From Pontibacter akesuensis (GTDB lineage: Bacteria > Bacteroidota > Bacteroidia > Cytophagales > Hymenobacteraceae): a stretch of 64,000 bases of DNA. The translations under genes and the position numbers were made by a program. The notes below the pieces were generated by a model. It was not told the DNA's origin, searched no databases, and worked only from the letters and a program-made list of their open reading frames with translations. This document shows, one piece after another, positions 34,401 through 42,575 of the stretch (position 1 is its first letter; the number at the start of each line of letters is the position of its first letter). The stretch is taken from the NCBI RefSeq assembly GCF_001611675.1, contig NZ_CP014766.1:3100001-3164000 (forward strand), in the 5' to 3' direction.

Positions 34401-35110
34401 TGGAGCAGAACAAGCAGGACTTGGCCATGCAGGAGAAGGAGGCGGCCTGGCGCGAGATGGCCCGTCAGGTGGCGCACGAAATAAAGAACCCGCTTACGCC
34501 GATGAAGCTCTCGCTGCAGTACTTGCAGAAGGCGATTGCTGAAAAACGGCCGAACACAGAGCAGCTGATTGATAAGATTTCGCACACGCTGATCACGCAG
34601 ATCAATATCCTGAACGACATTGCCTCTTCGTTCTCCAGCTTCACGGCTATGCCCGAGCCGAAGGCAGAGCCAATTGATGTGGCGGCCGCCCTGCACAAAG
34701 CAGCTGATCTGCACAACGATCCGGCCACTGCCATACTTACCAAAGCCATTCCGGCTCAGCCGGTAATCGTGAAGTCAGACGAGAGTTTGATGGTACGTAC
34801 CTTCAATAACCTGCTGCTGAACGCTATTCAGTCGGTGCCGGCCAGCCGGAAGCCGGACATCCGCGTGAAACTGGAACTGCAACCTGCCCGCGAGGTGTTA
34901 ATCTCGATCAGAGATAATGGCAGCGGTATACCACAAGATATTCAGAGTAAGGTGTTTATCCCGAATTTCAGTACGAAGTATACTGGCTCGGGTATTGGGC
35001 TTGCTGTGGCCAAACGCGGCATCGAGAATGCCGGCGGGCGCATCTGGTTTGAAACCGAGGAAGGCAAAGGCACGGTCTTCTATATTCTTTTACCGCTGGC
35101 AGATGAATAG
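31403..35110 (+). CDS. Very large NtrY-like sensor histidine kinase (1,235 aa)
   Basis: No upstream ATG is available before an in-frame stop, so the start is TTG at 31403 or ATG at 31439. Layout: TM 1 (residues about 7-27), extracellular part 28-205, a cluster of about seven membrane helices 206-475, a second extracellular domain 476-720, TMs at about 722-746 and 763-787, a third extracellular domain 788-925, TM 926-950, a HAMP-like region to about 1005, then the kinase. The phosphoacceptor is His1025 in 'QVAHEIKNPLTPMKLSLQY'. ATP-site boxes are 'NNLLLNAIQSV', 'DNGSGIP' and 'GSGIGLAVAKRG'. The kinase part is NtrY-like; the three-part sensory region is unusual. No response regulator is adjacent. 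The stop overlaps the next gene by 8 nt. Confidence 0.9.
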   Translation: MDRKATLLFFLVMMLLCFLATAVLYFGIPASLQTKEDYKAEAREIEQSVQHCIEEAHTQAAQLAPKLGKNTIHFSALLKASEYPVLIYRSGKLVFWSNHSIVPQVSLPSPLKTPTAIENEYGRFVVVPHQVREYEVDVYIPLQVDYQLDYAYLTPKLDEDVFSEMCVQLILDADAPLPHVRTYDGQFLFALDFDKSRNTAKMDRLELALLTFGLLFYVLFAVALCRRYVRRHAYSKGVLVLLALLISMRLLLLVLNLPFAFGEVELFDPRFYAASIWSPSVGDLLLNMLLLLVVAGSCLYLFIRNRAVSRIALLPQEKTQPLLVACMLLFFFLLLLLFRFYYNIYHNTPLVLDITRSLDFTRYRILMYGIMLVHTLALCMFTYMLATVVSVLVPKEPSTGPYKLLLLIAGILLMLTGWFVTELFTVVFVGFVFWAIIIFAAQHQNAVSMAYRTYLFFFLVVIVSAITGAMSLFSHYHNDLKTYKQNLAFNILQDNDVLGEYQLNQVATQIASDELIQSKMMGPYVDAFFIKRKITKQYLNEYFDKYEISVLLFDGNGRTLESADTTATTLQELRRQFDQPGTQTEHENLFLLKDPMRYNARVYLKLIQVPLGNRQTGTIALRLTLKKLLPNSVVPELLTDQKYDQPFRRDMLSYAIYDDTKLRYSEGEYDYATNFNPYLLEKEEFYRQGLAHGNYHHFGVQSSKGHVLIITTEKYGSREVLSNFSFLFLLFLGGLILSGMLYLLVRRRHLRPFSPNFSTKIQIFLNFGILLPMLLISVTTASLVTASYKKDLMQTYEQRGEAIQDYLSQQLSQRLLQSPEQLQQSIADIAAISETDINLYDRHGKLLVTSQPLIFEAGLLSKLVNPEAFAAISERQALRVLLEEQTGNLSFNAIYLPLRYESNPAELAGFIGIPFFDSEKELDLKLIELVTTTMNIFTVMFITFMVLTFFASRALTVPLRMLADKLNRTSLTGKNEMLAYKGADEIGMLVNEYNRMLLTLEQNKQDLAMQEKEAAWREMARQVAHEIKNPLTPMKLSLQYLQKAIAEKRPNTEQLIDKISHTLITQINILNDIASSFSSFTAMPEPKAEPIDVAAALHKAADLHNDPATAILTKAIPAQPVIVKSDESLMVRTFNNLLLNAIQSVPASRKPDIRVKLELQPAREVLISIRDNGSGIPQDIQSKVFIPNFSTKYTGSGIGLAVAKRGIENAGGRIWFETEEGKGTVFYILLPLADE

Positions 35111-38100
35111 GAGGGGCTTGCTCCTGTTGCTGTGGCTGTGCGGCTTTAGCCTGCCGCTGCTCGCACAGTCGCCGGTGAGCAACCAGCGTTGCAAATGGAT
35201 ACCCGTTTCCGCTATGCCGCAGCAGTTGGATACGCTGACCTTGCTGCCCAGCACCATCACACTGCACCATCCCAGGCAGGAGCAGTTCACCTACAACTAC
35301 AATTATACTTACAACACCTTCACGCTGACGGCTTTTCCGCCTCCCGATTCCGTGGCCCTCGACTCGCTTGGCACCATGCAGGCCTTGCCCGATTCGCTAT
35401 TGGTGTGCTTCCGGGTGATGCCGCTGAACCTGACGCAGCCTGCTTCCAGGCGCGATATTACCAAGCTGGAAATGGAGTCGTTTCAAAAGGGCTTTTACCA
35501 GGAGGACATCAACACCAAGGAAGAGATCTTCAGCACGCCCGGACTGAACAAGACAGGCAGCATTTCGCGGGGCGTGTCGTTTGGCAACACGCAGAATGTG
35601 TTTGTAAACTCGGCCCTGAACCTGCAGCTGGATGGTAAAATAACAGATGATATAAGTATAACGGCCGCCATCACGGATCAGAATATTCCGTTTCAGCCGG
35701 AGGGGAACACACAGCAGCTGCAGGAGTTTGACAGGGTATACATCACACTCAAGCACCGGCTCTGGCAACTGACAGCGGGTGATGTGGTGCTGCGAAGTCC
35801 TCCATCCTACTTCATGCAGTTTTACAAGAACGTGCAGGGCGGCGCCTTTAGCTATACCTTGGGCAAGGACCCGGAGCGGCAGGGCGTAACCTCGGTGGCG
35901 GCCTCGGTGTCGAAAGGGAAGTTTGCCTCGCAGGTGATTCCGGCACAGGAGGGCGTGCTGGGGCCATACCGTTTGCGGGGGCCAAACAATGAACTGTTCC
36001 TGATTGTGCTTGCCAACTCGGAGCGGGTTTTCCTGGACGGCGTGCTGCTGCGGCGCGGCTATGACTTTGACTATGTGATCGATTACAACCAGGCAGAGAT
36101 CACCTTCACTACGCGCCACGTCATCACCAAGAACTCCAGGATTAAGGTTGATTTTGAGTACTCGGACCAGAACTACAGCCGCGGCATCTACAACCTAAGC
36201 CATTACCAGAACATCGGAAAGCTGAAAGTATACGGTAACTATTACAACGAGAGCGACAACCCAAACAGTCTGCTGAACCTGAGCCTCGGTCCTGAGCAGA
36301 AGCGGCTGCTGTCGGGTATAGGCGATAGCCTGCAATTGGCTATTTCGTCTGGCGCCGATAGTGTGGGTTATGATCCGGGGCAGGTACTGTATGCCCGGCA
36401 GGATTCGGTGTATGACAACGGGCTAAGCACGGCTTCCATCTATGTTTTCTCATCCGATCCGGAGCGGGCGTACTATAACGTGAGTTTTACCAACGTAGGA
36501 CCGGGCAACGGCGACTATGTTGCGGTAAATGGGGCTGTGAACGGTAGAGCCTACCGGTGGGTGGCACCTATCAACGGGGTGCAGCAGGGGAGTTATGCGC
36601 CCGTGCGGGTATTGCCCACGCCACGAAAAAAGCAGCTGGTTACGTTTGGCGGTAATTATGAGCTGCAAAAGGGTGTTAGCTTTTTTGCAGAGGGTGCCGT
36701 GTCGGAGCATGACCTGAACCGCTTCTCAGACCTGGATGCCGGAGATGACCAGGGCAAAGGGCTGCGGTTGGGCTATGCGGTGCAGGACCAGGAGCTGCAG
36801 TTCCTGGGCAAGTATAAATTGAACAGCACCCTGAATTACGAGTACACAGATGAATACTTTGAGCCGATCGACCGTTACCGCCCCATTGAGTTTGACCGGA
36901 ACTGGAGCTTGAATCCTACTGAGAAGGCCGAAGACCATATCTTTAACTTTTCGGTGGGAGCCGCACAAAATCCCGCTAACCTGATAAACTACCGCATCAG
37001 CCGCCGCGCACGGGAGGAGCAGCTGGATGGGGTACAGCATTATCTGGATGTGATGAAACAGCTGGGAAAGGTGGAGTTGCGCAATCATTTTTTTCTGCTG
37101 AACAGCACGCAGGGCGATCGGGAGTCGCAGTGGTACCGGGGCGATGTTAACGTGGAGTATGATTTCGGTAAGCTATCGCCCGGCTATACTTTTAGCTTCG
37201 ATAAAAACCGCATCACCGCCCTTGGCACGGACTCGGTAGTAGGTTCTGCACAGTATTTTGAGCAGCACCTGGTCTACCTGGAGAACGGCGACACCACCAA
37301 GACCAAGTTCCGCCTCGACTACGCCCACCGCACCGATCGGTTTCCATCAGGCTACGGCACTATGGGCTGGCCAGAAGTAGGGCAAACCTTTAATGCCGTC
37401 CTGCAAAAGCGCCTGAGCCCTGATCAGGACCTGTTGGTGCAGGGAACGTACCGTAAGCTGGATGTGGTGAACGGCAAGAACGAGGAAACGATTCAGTCGC
37501 GGGTAGATTGGAACGGAAACTTCCTTTCAGGGGCGCTGCGCTCGGAACTTAGTTACGCTACTGGCACCGGGCGCGAGTTGAAGCGCATTTACATCTTCCA
37601 GGAGACGCTGCCGGGGCAGGGCACACATTACCTGCGCGACGAAGGAGATCCCAACAACCTGAACGATTACCTGGAGGCGCAGACTGTGGACCAGCGCCGT
37701 TTCATCAAAATATACCTGCCCACCGATGAGTACGTGAATGCCTACACCAACACTTTTACCTACCGCCTCACCACCACGGCGCCCCGCGGCTGGGCAGCAG
37801 AACCGGGCCTGAAGGCAAAACTCTCTAATTTTTCGATGCTCTCCTTTGTGAGCATCAACAAAAAAACAACGGAGAGCGATTTGAGCCAGCGCTTTAACCC
37901 GTTTAGCCTGGAGGTGGAGGATGCTTTTCTGCTGTCGCTGGTGAAGCAGTTGCGCCACACGGTATACTTTAACCGAAGCAACCCCAAGTACGGCCTGGAG
38001 TATACGGTACAGCAAAACCAGCAGAAGCAACTGCTGACAAACGGCACCGAAACCCGAAATGTGCTCATGCACAATGTGCTGGGCCGACTGAACCTGAATG

Positions 38101-38591
38101 AGGTGCTAAGTACGCAGTTAAACTTTGGCTACAACGTAAGGGAGAACCAATCAAATTTCCTGACTTCGAAAAACTTTAAGATACAGACAAGGGAGCTGTC
38201 GCCGGAGCTGGCGTACCAACCCAGCACCATTCTGCGCTTTACGGGCAAGTACCAATACTCTATCAAGCAGGATGTACTGCCGTCAGCCGAAACTGAGCAG
38301 GAGGGCATATTCCATGAGCTGGGGCTGGAAACAAAGCTAAGCCAGGTGGGCAAGCGCACTTTGGCAGGCAACATCAAGTACGTGAACATTGTGTTCGACG
38401 GCGACCAGGCTTCTTATGTGGGCTATGAGTTACTCAACGCGCTGCGCCCGGGCAACAACATGACCTGGTCGCTGGTGCTGCAGCAGCGCCTCAGCAACGG
38501 CCTCAACATTTCGCTGAACTATGATGGCCGCAAAGCCAACGGCGTCGGAGCCGTGCACACTGGGCGTACGCAGGTGTCGGTGCTGTTTTAG
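35103..38591 (+). CDS. Large outer-membrane beta-barrel-type protein of unknown function (1,162 aa)
   Basis: The real start is ATG 35103, which overlaps the kinase stop and gives a clear signal peptide (MNRRGLLLLLWLCGFSLPLL, cut after AQ). An upstream open frame of 62 codons is an artefact of the overlap. The mature protein is rich in alternating aromatic/polar strands. Near residue 150 comes the characteristic stretch 'NKTGSISRGVSFGNTQNVFV', followed by 'LQLDGKITDDISITAAITDQ' and 'LTAGDVVLRSPPSYFMQFYK'. I associate this with Bacteroidota outer-membrane proteins with N-terminal similarity to SprA-type barrels, but cannot assign a function. The C-terminus ends in alternating hydrophobic residues and a final Phe (TQVSVLF), typical of a barrel's last strand. 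Overlap with the kinase suggests joint translation. Confidence 0.78.
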   Translation: MNRRGLLLLLWLCGFSLPLLAQSPVSNQRCKWIPVSAMPQQLDTLTLLPSTITLHHPRQEQFTYNYNYTYNTFTLTAFPPPDSVALDSLGTMQALPDSLLVCFRVMPLNLTQPASRRDITKLEMESFQKGFYQEDINTKEEIFSTPGLNKTGSISRGVSFGNTQNVFVNSALNLQLDGKITDDISITAAITDQNIPFQPEGNTQQLQEFDRVYITLKHRLWQLTAGDVVLRSPPSYFMQFYKNVQGGAFSYTLGKDPERQGVTSVAASVSKGKFASQVIPAQEGVLGPYRLRGPNNELFLIVLANSERVFLDGVLLRRGYDFDYVIDYNQAEITFTTRHVITKNSRIKVDFEYSDQNYSRGIYNLSHYQNIGKLKVYGNYYNESDNPNSLLNLSLGPEQKRLLSGIGDSLQLAISSGADSVGYDPGQVLYARQDSVYDNGLSTASIYVFSSDPERAYYNVSFTNVGPGNGDYVAVNGAVNGRAYRWVAPINGVQQGSYAPVRVLPTPRKKQLVTFGGNYELQKGVSFFAEGAVSEHDLNRFSDLDAGDDQGKGLRLGYAVQDQELQFLGKYKLNSTLNYEYTDEYFEPIDRYRPIEFDRNWSLNPTEKAEDHIFNFSVGAAQNPANLINYRISRRAREEQLDGVQHYLDVMKQLGKVELRNHFFLLNSTQGDRESQWYRGDVNVEYDFGKLSPGYTFSFDKNRITALGTDSVVGSAQYFEQHLVYLENGDTTKTKFRLDYAHRTDRFPSGYGTMGWPEVGQTFNAVLQKRLSPDQDLLVQGTYRKLDVVNGKNEETIQSRVDWNGNFLSGALRSELSYATGTGRELKRIYIFQETLPGQGTHYLRDEGDPNNLNDYLEAQTVDQRRFIKIYLPTDEYVNAYTNTFTYRLTTTAPRGWAAEPGLKAKLSNFSMLSFVSINKKTTESDLSQRFNPFSLEVEDAFLLSLVKQLRHTVYFNRSNPKYGLEYTVQQNQQKQLLTNGTETRNVLMHNVLGRLNLNEVLSTQLNFGYNVRENQSNFLTSKNFKIQTRELSPELAYQPSTILRFTGKYQYSIKQDVLPSAETEQEGIFHELGLETKLSQVGKRTLAGNIKYVNIVFDGDQASYVGYELLNALRPGNNMTWSLVLQQRLSNGLNISLNYDGRKANGVGAVHTGRTQVSVLF

Positions 38592-39032
38592 GATGAAAGT
38601 TTTTGGACGAACTTATTTTGTTGCTTGAACAAGGATGTAGAGTTCTCGCCTCTGATTACTCTAGGTAGGGGAATATTCAGCAGTAGTAAAACACCCCTGT
38701 AGTCCCCTCAAGGGGACACTTGAACTTCTTGCATAGCTACAGTTTTGGCTAACTTAACTATTTCCAGTCCTTGGGTAGAGCGCCTTGTAATTGATGCGGT
38801 GCCCGTAAGGGCAGCCTGCAGCGTAGCTGTGGCAGCTTCAATTGCACAGCGCGATGCCCGAGGACGAGGCCTCGCGGCCGTGAGCGCTCCAAAGCTTGAG
38901 GTGAAACGTTTGGTGTTTGGGAACTAGAGGATCAGCAGTAACTAGAAAGAATAGCTTGTTTCAAATTACAGACTGCAGCGACTACGAAAGTACAAGCTAA
39001 CAATCAGTGTAGTGGCAAGCAGATCAACAGAA
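38592..39032. repeat. Intergenic region with likely interspersed repeat sequence
   Basis: About 440 nt without a credible gene. It contains a C-run palindrome (CCCCTCAAGGGG near 38705), then a GC-rich stretch at 38770-38910 with several short perfect hairpins: TGCCCGTAAGGGCA, and GCGAGGC-type arms around 38865-38875. An ORF at 38745-38927 (plus) yields Ala/Arg/Val-rich sequence ('VRAACSVAVAASIAQRD') that looks like translated repeat DNA rather than a protein. Base composition differs from the AT-rich intergenic DNA around it. Confidence 0.4.
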
Positions 39033-39071
39033 ACTAAAACAGCTCACATACGCGAAGTGAGCTGTTTTAGT
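39033..39071 (-). terminator. Terminator of hldD
   Basis: ACTAAAACAGCTCAC and GTGAGCTGTTTTAGT form a perfect 15-bp stem with a 9-nt loop, 30 nt beyond the hldD stop. Confidence 0.85.
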
Positions 39072-39101
39072 ACGTCTGAACTATAACCCTCCATAGATAG
39101 C

Positions 39102-40067
39102 TTAGTAGTACTTACCTGGAATCAGGTAGTTCTTCACGTAATCATTTACACCTTCTTCCAAAGTATAAAAAGGCCTTTGGTACCCGATGGAGCGCAGCTT
39201 GCTCATGTTGGCTTCCGTAAAGTACTGGTAATTGTCCCGAATGCTTAGGGGCGTATCCATGAAGTCGATGTCAGGGGCTACACCCATGGCATCAAACGTA
39301 TTGAGGGCAAGGGCCATAAAGGTGCGGGCCTTGCCGGAGCCCAGGTTGTAGATTCCGGAGTTCTTGCGGTGGTGCATCAGGAACATACATACTTCCACAA
39401 CATCCTTTACATACACAAAGTCACGCATCTGTTCGCCGTCGGCGTAATCAGGGTTGTGCGAGCGGAACAGCGTCATGCTGCCTTTCTCTTTGATCTGGTT
39501 ATAAGTATGGTAAATGACAGAGGCCATTTTGCCTTTGTGGTACTCGTTTGGGCCATACACATTAAAGAACTTCAGGCCAGCCCAGAAGAAAGGTTTCGCC
39601 GTTTGCTCCAGCGCCCAAATATCGAAATCGTTCTTGGAATCGCCGTAGGGGTTGAGTGGCTTTAACAGCGGAATGGTTGCCTCGTTGTCGTCGTAGCCGA
39701 GGGTGCCGGAGCCGTAAGTGGCAGCAGAAGAAGCATACACCAGCGGAATCTGGTACTCGCAGCAGGCATTCCACACTTGCTTGGAGTAGTTCAGGTTCAG
39801 CAGGTCGAACACGTCTTTGTTGAACTCGGTGGTATCGGTGCGGGCGCCCAGGTGGAAAATGAACTCCACTTCCTCGTAGTGGGCGTCGAGCCAGTCGAAG
39901 AAGTTTTCGCGGTCCACGAATTCCTTTATTTTCTTGCCCTTCAGGTTGTTTTCCTTTTTAGCAATGGAGAAATTGTCCACCACCACGATATCGTTGAAAT
40001 TGTCCTGGTTCAGCCTGCCCACGAGACAGCTGGGAATAAAACCGGCGGCGCCTGTTACTACAATCAT
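39102..40067 (-). CDS. hldD: ADP-L-glycero-D-manno-heptose 6-epimerase
   Basis: 321 residues, extended short-chain dehydrogenase fold. The NADP-binding start reads 'MIVVTGAAGFIPSCLVGRL': the third Gly of GxxGxxG is Pro. Further family features are 'VVVDNFSIAKKENNL', 'IFHLGARTDTTE', the Ser of 'VYASSAATYG', the catalytic pair in 'NPYGDSKNDFD' (YxxxK), 'FFNVYGPNEYHKGKMASV' and 'QMRDFVYVKDVV'. It converts ADP-D-glycero- to ADP-L-glycero-manno-heptose for LPS inner core. Together with LpxB nearby it shows an LPS-containing outer membrane. It is transcribed away from the BtuF-like gene. Confidence 0.95.
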   Translation of the reverse strand: MIVVTGAAGFIPSCLVGRLNQDNFNDIVVVDNFSIAKKENNLKGKKIKEFVDRENFFDWLDAHYEEVEFIFHLGARTDTTEFNKDVFDLLNLNYSKQVWNACCEYQIPLVYASSAATYGSGTLGYDDNEATIPLLKPLNPYGDSKNDFDIWALEQTAKPFFWAGLKFFNVYGPNEYHKGKMASVIYHTYNQIKEKGSMTLFRSHNPDYADGEQMRDFVYVKDVVEVCMFLMHHRKNSGIYNLGSGKARTFMALALNTFDAMGVAPDIDFMDTPLSIRDNYQYFTEANMSKLRSIGYQRPFYTLEEGVNDYVKNYLIPGKYY

Positions 40068-40129
40068 GTTTCTTTGTTAAGCCTGTAACTAAAATTGCGC
40101 TAAATTTACAAAAATAAACTGAGCCGCTC

Positions 40130-41062
40130 GTGTTCATACGGGCAACCTATACTTTGGAACGAACAAGACGCCACCTTTCTACCATCTTCCCCATACTTGC
40201 CCTTTTCCTTTTGCTGCTATCTTGCCAGCCGGAAGCAAAGGAAGGGCAGGAGCAGCTGGTGCTAAAAGATGATCTGGGCCGCGAGCTTATACTTGAACGG
40301 AAGCCACAGCGGGTTTTCTCCTTTGCCTCCTCCATGACTGAAATGCTGTTCGCTGTACTCGACACCAGCAGCATCATCGCCCGCACTCCTCACGATGATT
40401 ATCCGGCAGCGGCACTGCAAAAACCGTTGGTCAGCAATTATCCTGTTGATTACGAGCAGGTGCTGGCGCTGAAGCCAGATTTAGTGTTTACCGTGGAGGG
40501 CATCACACCCCTAGAAGTGGCCGAGCGCTTGCAAGAACTGGGTGTGCCGGTATACTACCAGAAGTATAGAACGGTGGAGGATATCTTTACGGGGCTGGAG
40601 GATATTGGCCGCATCATGGGACGTGAGCAGCAGGCAAAGCAGCTAACTGACTCACTACGGCAGGAGGTGGCACAACTTAAAAATCGGCACCAGCAGCAAA
40701 AGCAGGACCCGCAGCGGGTGCTGGCCATCACCTGGAGCGACCCGATTTACGTGTATGGGCAGAACACGATCTTCACGGATAAGCTGCGCCTGCTTGGGGC
40801 CGAGAATGCCGTTCAGGAAGTTTTTGAACAGCCTTACCCACCGCTCACCCGCGAGTACATTCTCAAACTGAACCCCGACGTGCTGCTGGGTGGCACAAAA
40901 GAAGAACTAGAGGAGAAGTTTTTCAACCTGTACCCTGAGCTGCGTAAAATAAAGGCCTATCAAAACAACCGCATCTACAACCCAACCGACAACCTGATGT
41001 CGCGGCCGGGGCCACGGGTGGTGGAGTCGTTGCGGGAACTGGAGAGCTTTCTTTATCCATGA
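40130..41062 (+). CDS. BtuF-like periplasmic substrate-binding lipoprotein (cobalamin/iron-siderophore type)
   Basis: 310 residues from GTG 40130; a TTG at 40154 is an alternative, and there is no ATG. A lipoprotein signal ends 'FLLLLSC' (Cys32). The class III binding fold is indicated by 'KDDLGRELILERKPQRVFSFASSMTEMLFAVL', 'HDDYPAAALQKP', 'YEQVLALKPDLVFTVEG', and the long backbone helix (residues about 165-190). Such proteins deliver vitamin B12 or ferric siderophores to a FecCD-type permease. The stop overlaps the permease start (ATGA). No metal-binding residue set identifies the ligand. Confidence 0.88.
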   Translation: MFIRATYTLERTRRHLSTIFPILALFLLLLSCQPEAKEGQEQLVLKDDLGRELILERKPQRVFSFASSMTEMLFAVLDTSSIIARTPHDDYPAAALQKPLVSNYPVDYEQVLALKPDLVFTVEGITPLEVAERLQELGVPVYYQKYRTVEDIFTGLEDIGRIMGREQQAKQLTDSLRQEVAQLKNRHQQQKQDPQRVLAITWSDPIYVYGQNTIFTDKLRLLGAENAVQEVFEQPYPPLTREYILKLNPDVLLGGTKEELEEKFFNLYPELRKIKAYQNNRIYNPTDNLMSRPGPRVVESLRELESFLYP

Positions 41063-42069
41063 TGCAGCGCAGCCTATACTTCATACTTGCCCTGCTGCTC
41101 ATTCTAGTGGTGCTGGTGCTGGGGCTGCATGTTGGCTCCTTCGATACCGACGCCGCTATCATATTTGACACCTTCTTCCATTACAATCCGGCAGACACCA
41201 CACAGTTTGCCATACTTCACCTGCGCTTCCCGCGGCTTATACTTGCCCTGGTGGTAGGCGCCTCACTCGCTTTCTGTGGTTACCTGATGCAGGCGATGGT
41301 GAACAACGGCCTTGCTGATCCATACTTGCTGGGCACCGCCTCCGGAGCCTCACTCGGAGCCGTGATTGTATTTTTTGGCTTTGTGCCGATGTCGGTGTTG
41401 GGCGTGTACCTGCCGCCGGTGTTTGCGCTGGCTGGCGCTTTCCTGGTCACGCTGGTGGTGGTGCTTTTAGGTTACCGCAAGCGTCAGATCATTCCGGCGC
41501 AGTTGCTTTTAGCGGGCATTGCCCTAAGTGCACTGGTCACGTCAATAGTTGGCCTATTAACCTTCCTGTCGGATTCAGAGGGCAAACTGCGGTCGGTGGT
41601 GTTCTGGTCGATGGGCAGCTTTGAAAGGGCCAGCTGGAGTTTGGTGCCTTATCCGGCTGTAGCCCTGCTGCTGGCGCTGCTGTTCTTCGCCTTTTACCAG
41701 AAACAGCTAAACATACTATTGCTCGGGGAGGAGCGGGCGCAGGCGCTGGGCGTGCAGGTGGCGCGCACCCGCTGGGTGATCCTAGGCACGGTGTCGGTGG
41801 TGACGGGTTTTGCCGTGGCTACCTCGGGGCCCATCGGCTTTGTGGGCCTGATTATTCCGCACGTCACGCGGGGGCTGCTTGGCACAACCGGCCGGGCCAA
41901 CCTGCTATTCTGCGCATTTGTGGGTGGTTTATTTATGCTGCTGTGCGATTTGCTTTCCAGAATAATATATCCGCCTGCTGGTTTGCCAATTGGGATCATT
42001 ACTTCGTTTTTTGGTGTTCCTTTCTTCGTATATTTGCTCTTCAAAAAGAATTACAATTTCAGAGGATAG
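41059..42069 (+). CDS. FecCD/BtuC family ABC transporter permease
   Basis: 336 residues with about ten membrane helices. Family motifs: 'LRFPRLILALVVGASLAFCGYLMQAMVNNGLADPYLLGTASGASLGAV' (split here by normal family variation) and 'GFVGLIIPHVTRGLLG', the coupling loop that contacts the ATPase. It is coupled to the binding-protein gene by a 4-nt overlap. The matching ATPase gene (btuD/fecE type) is not next to it and not in the window. Start is ATG 41059 or the adjacent ATG 41062. Confidence 0.93.
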   Translation: MMQRSLYFILALLLILVVLVLGLHVGSFDTDAAIIFDTFFHYNPADTTQFAILHLRFPRLILALVVGASLAFCGYLMQAMVNNGLADPYLLGTASGASLGAVIVFFGFVPMSVLGVYLPPVFALAGAFLVTLVVVLLGYRKRQIIPAQLLLAGIALSALVTSIVGLLTFLSDSEGKLRSVVFWSMGSFERASWSLVPYPAVALLLALLFFAFYQKQLNILLLGEERAQALGVQVARTRWVILGTVSVVTGFAVATSGPIGFVGLIIPHVTRGLLGTTGRANLLFCAFVGGLFMLLCDLLSRIIYPPAGLPIGIITSFFGVPFFVYLLFKKNYNFRG

Positions 42070-42492
42070 ATGATTTACGTTAGCAGGTTAGAGCACTTCA
42101 ACGCAGCCCACAAGCTGTTTAACCCGAACTGGTCGTTGGCAAAGAACAAGGAGGTTTTCGGGCCATGTGCCAATACCAACTGGCATGGGCACAATTACGA
42201 GCTGATCGTGACGGTTAAGGGCAAGCCCGATCCGGACACAGGCTTTGTGATCGACCTTAAGAAATTAAGCACGCTCATCCGCACCCACATCATCGACAAG
42301 GTAGACCACAAGAACCTGAACCTCGACGTGGCCTTCATGGAAGACAAGTTGGCCAGCACCGAGAACCTGGTGGTGGAATTCTGGAAAATTCTGGAGCCGC
42401 GTGTGCGTGAAATCTCTAACAATATTGCCACCTTGCACAGCCTGAAGCTGTACGAAACCCCGCGCAATTACGTAGAGTACTTCGGAGAATAA
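42070..42492 (+). CDS. 6-pyruvoyl-tetrahydropterin synthase/6-carboxytetrahydropterin synthase homologue (QueD-like)
   Basis: 140 residues with the T-fold. Zinc ligands are His in 'FNAAHKL' and the pair in 'TNWHGHNYELIVTV'; the catalytic Cys is in 'FGPCANTNWHGH'. 'TGFVIDLKKL', 'DHKNLNL' and 'STENLVVEFW' complete the family pattern. The enzyme acts on dihydroneopterin triphosphate in queuosine or tetrahydropterin synthesis. It starts right after the permease stop, but this probably reflects dense packing rather than shared function. The product may be either QueD or a PTPS; sequence alone does not settle this. Confidence 0.92.
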   Translation: MIYVSRLEHFNAAHKLFNPNWSLAKNKEVFGPCANTNWHGHNYELIVTVKGKPDPDTGFVIDLKKLSTLIRTHIIDKVDHKNLNLDVAFMEDKLASTENLVVEFWKILEPRVREISNNIATLHSLKLYETPRNYVEYFGE

Positions 42493-42575
42493 AATCAGGT
42501 GTGGCTGCAGGCCATACTTCTCCCCGGCTGTCGGCACAATGCCCGACCGGCTGAATTCAAACGCATACCAATCGC

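Noticed and set aside
34917..35102. Extension of the outer-membrane protein ORF into the kinase gene
   Set aside because: It lies within the ATPase region of the kinase in another frame; the true start is 35103, which gives a proper signal peptide.
38745..38927. 60-codon ORF in the intergenic repeat
   Set aside because: Its Ala/Arg-rich translation follows from hairpin-rich, GC-rich DNA; it is more likely non-coding.
40088..40129. Cobalamin riboswitch upstream of the BtuF-like gene
   Set aside because: Only about 60 nt separate it from hldD; no B12 box or structured leader is present.
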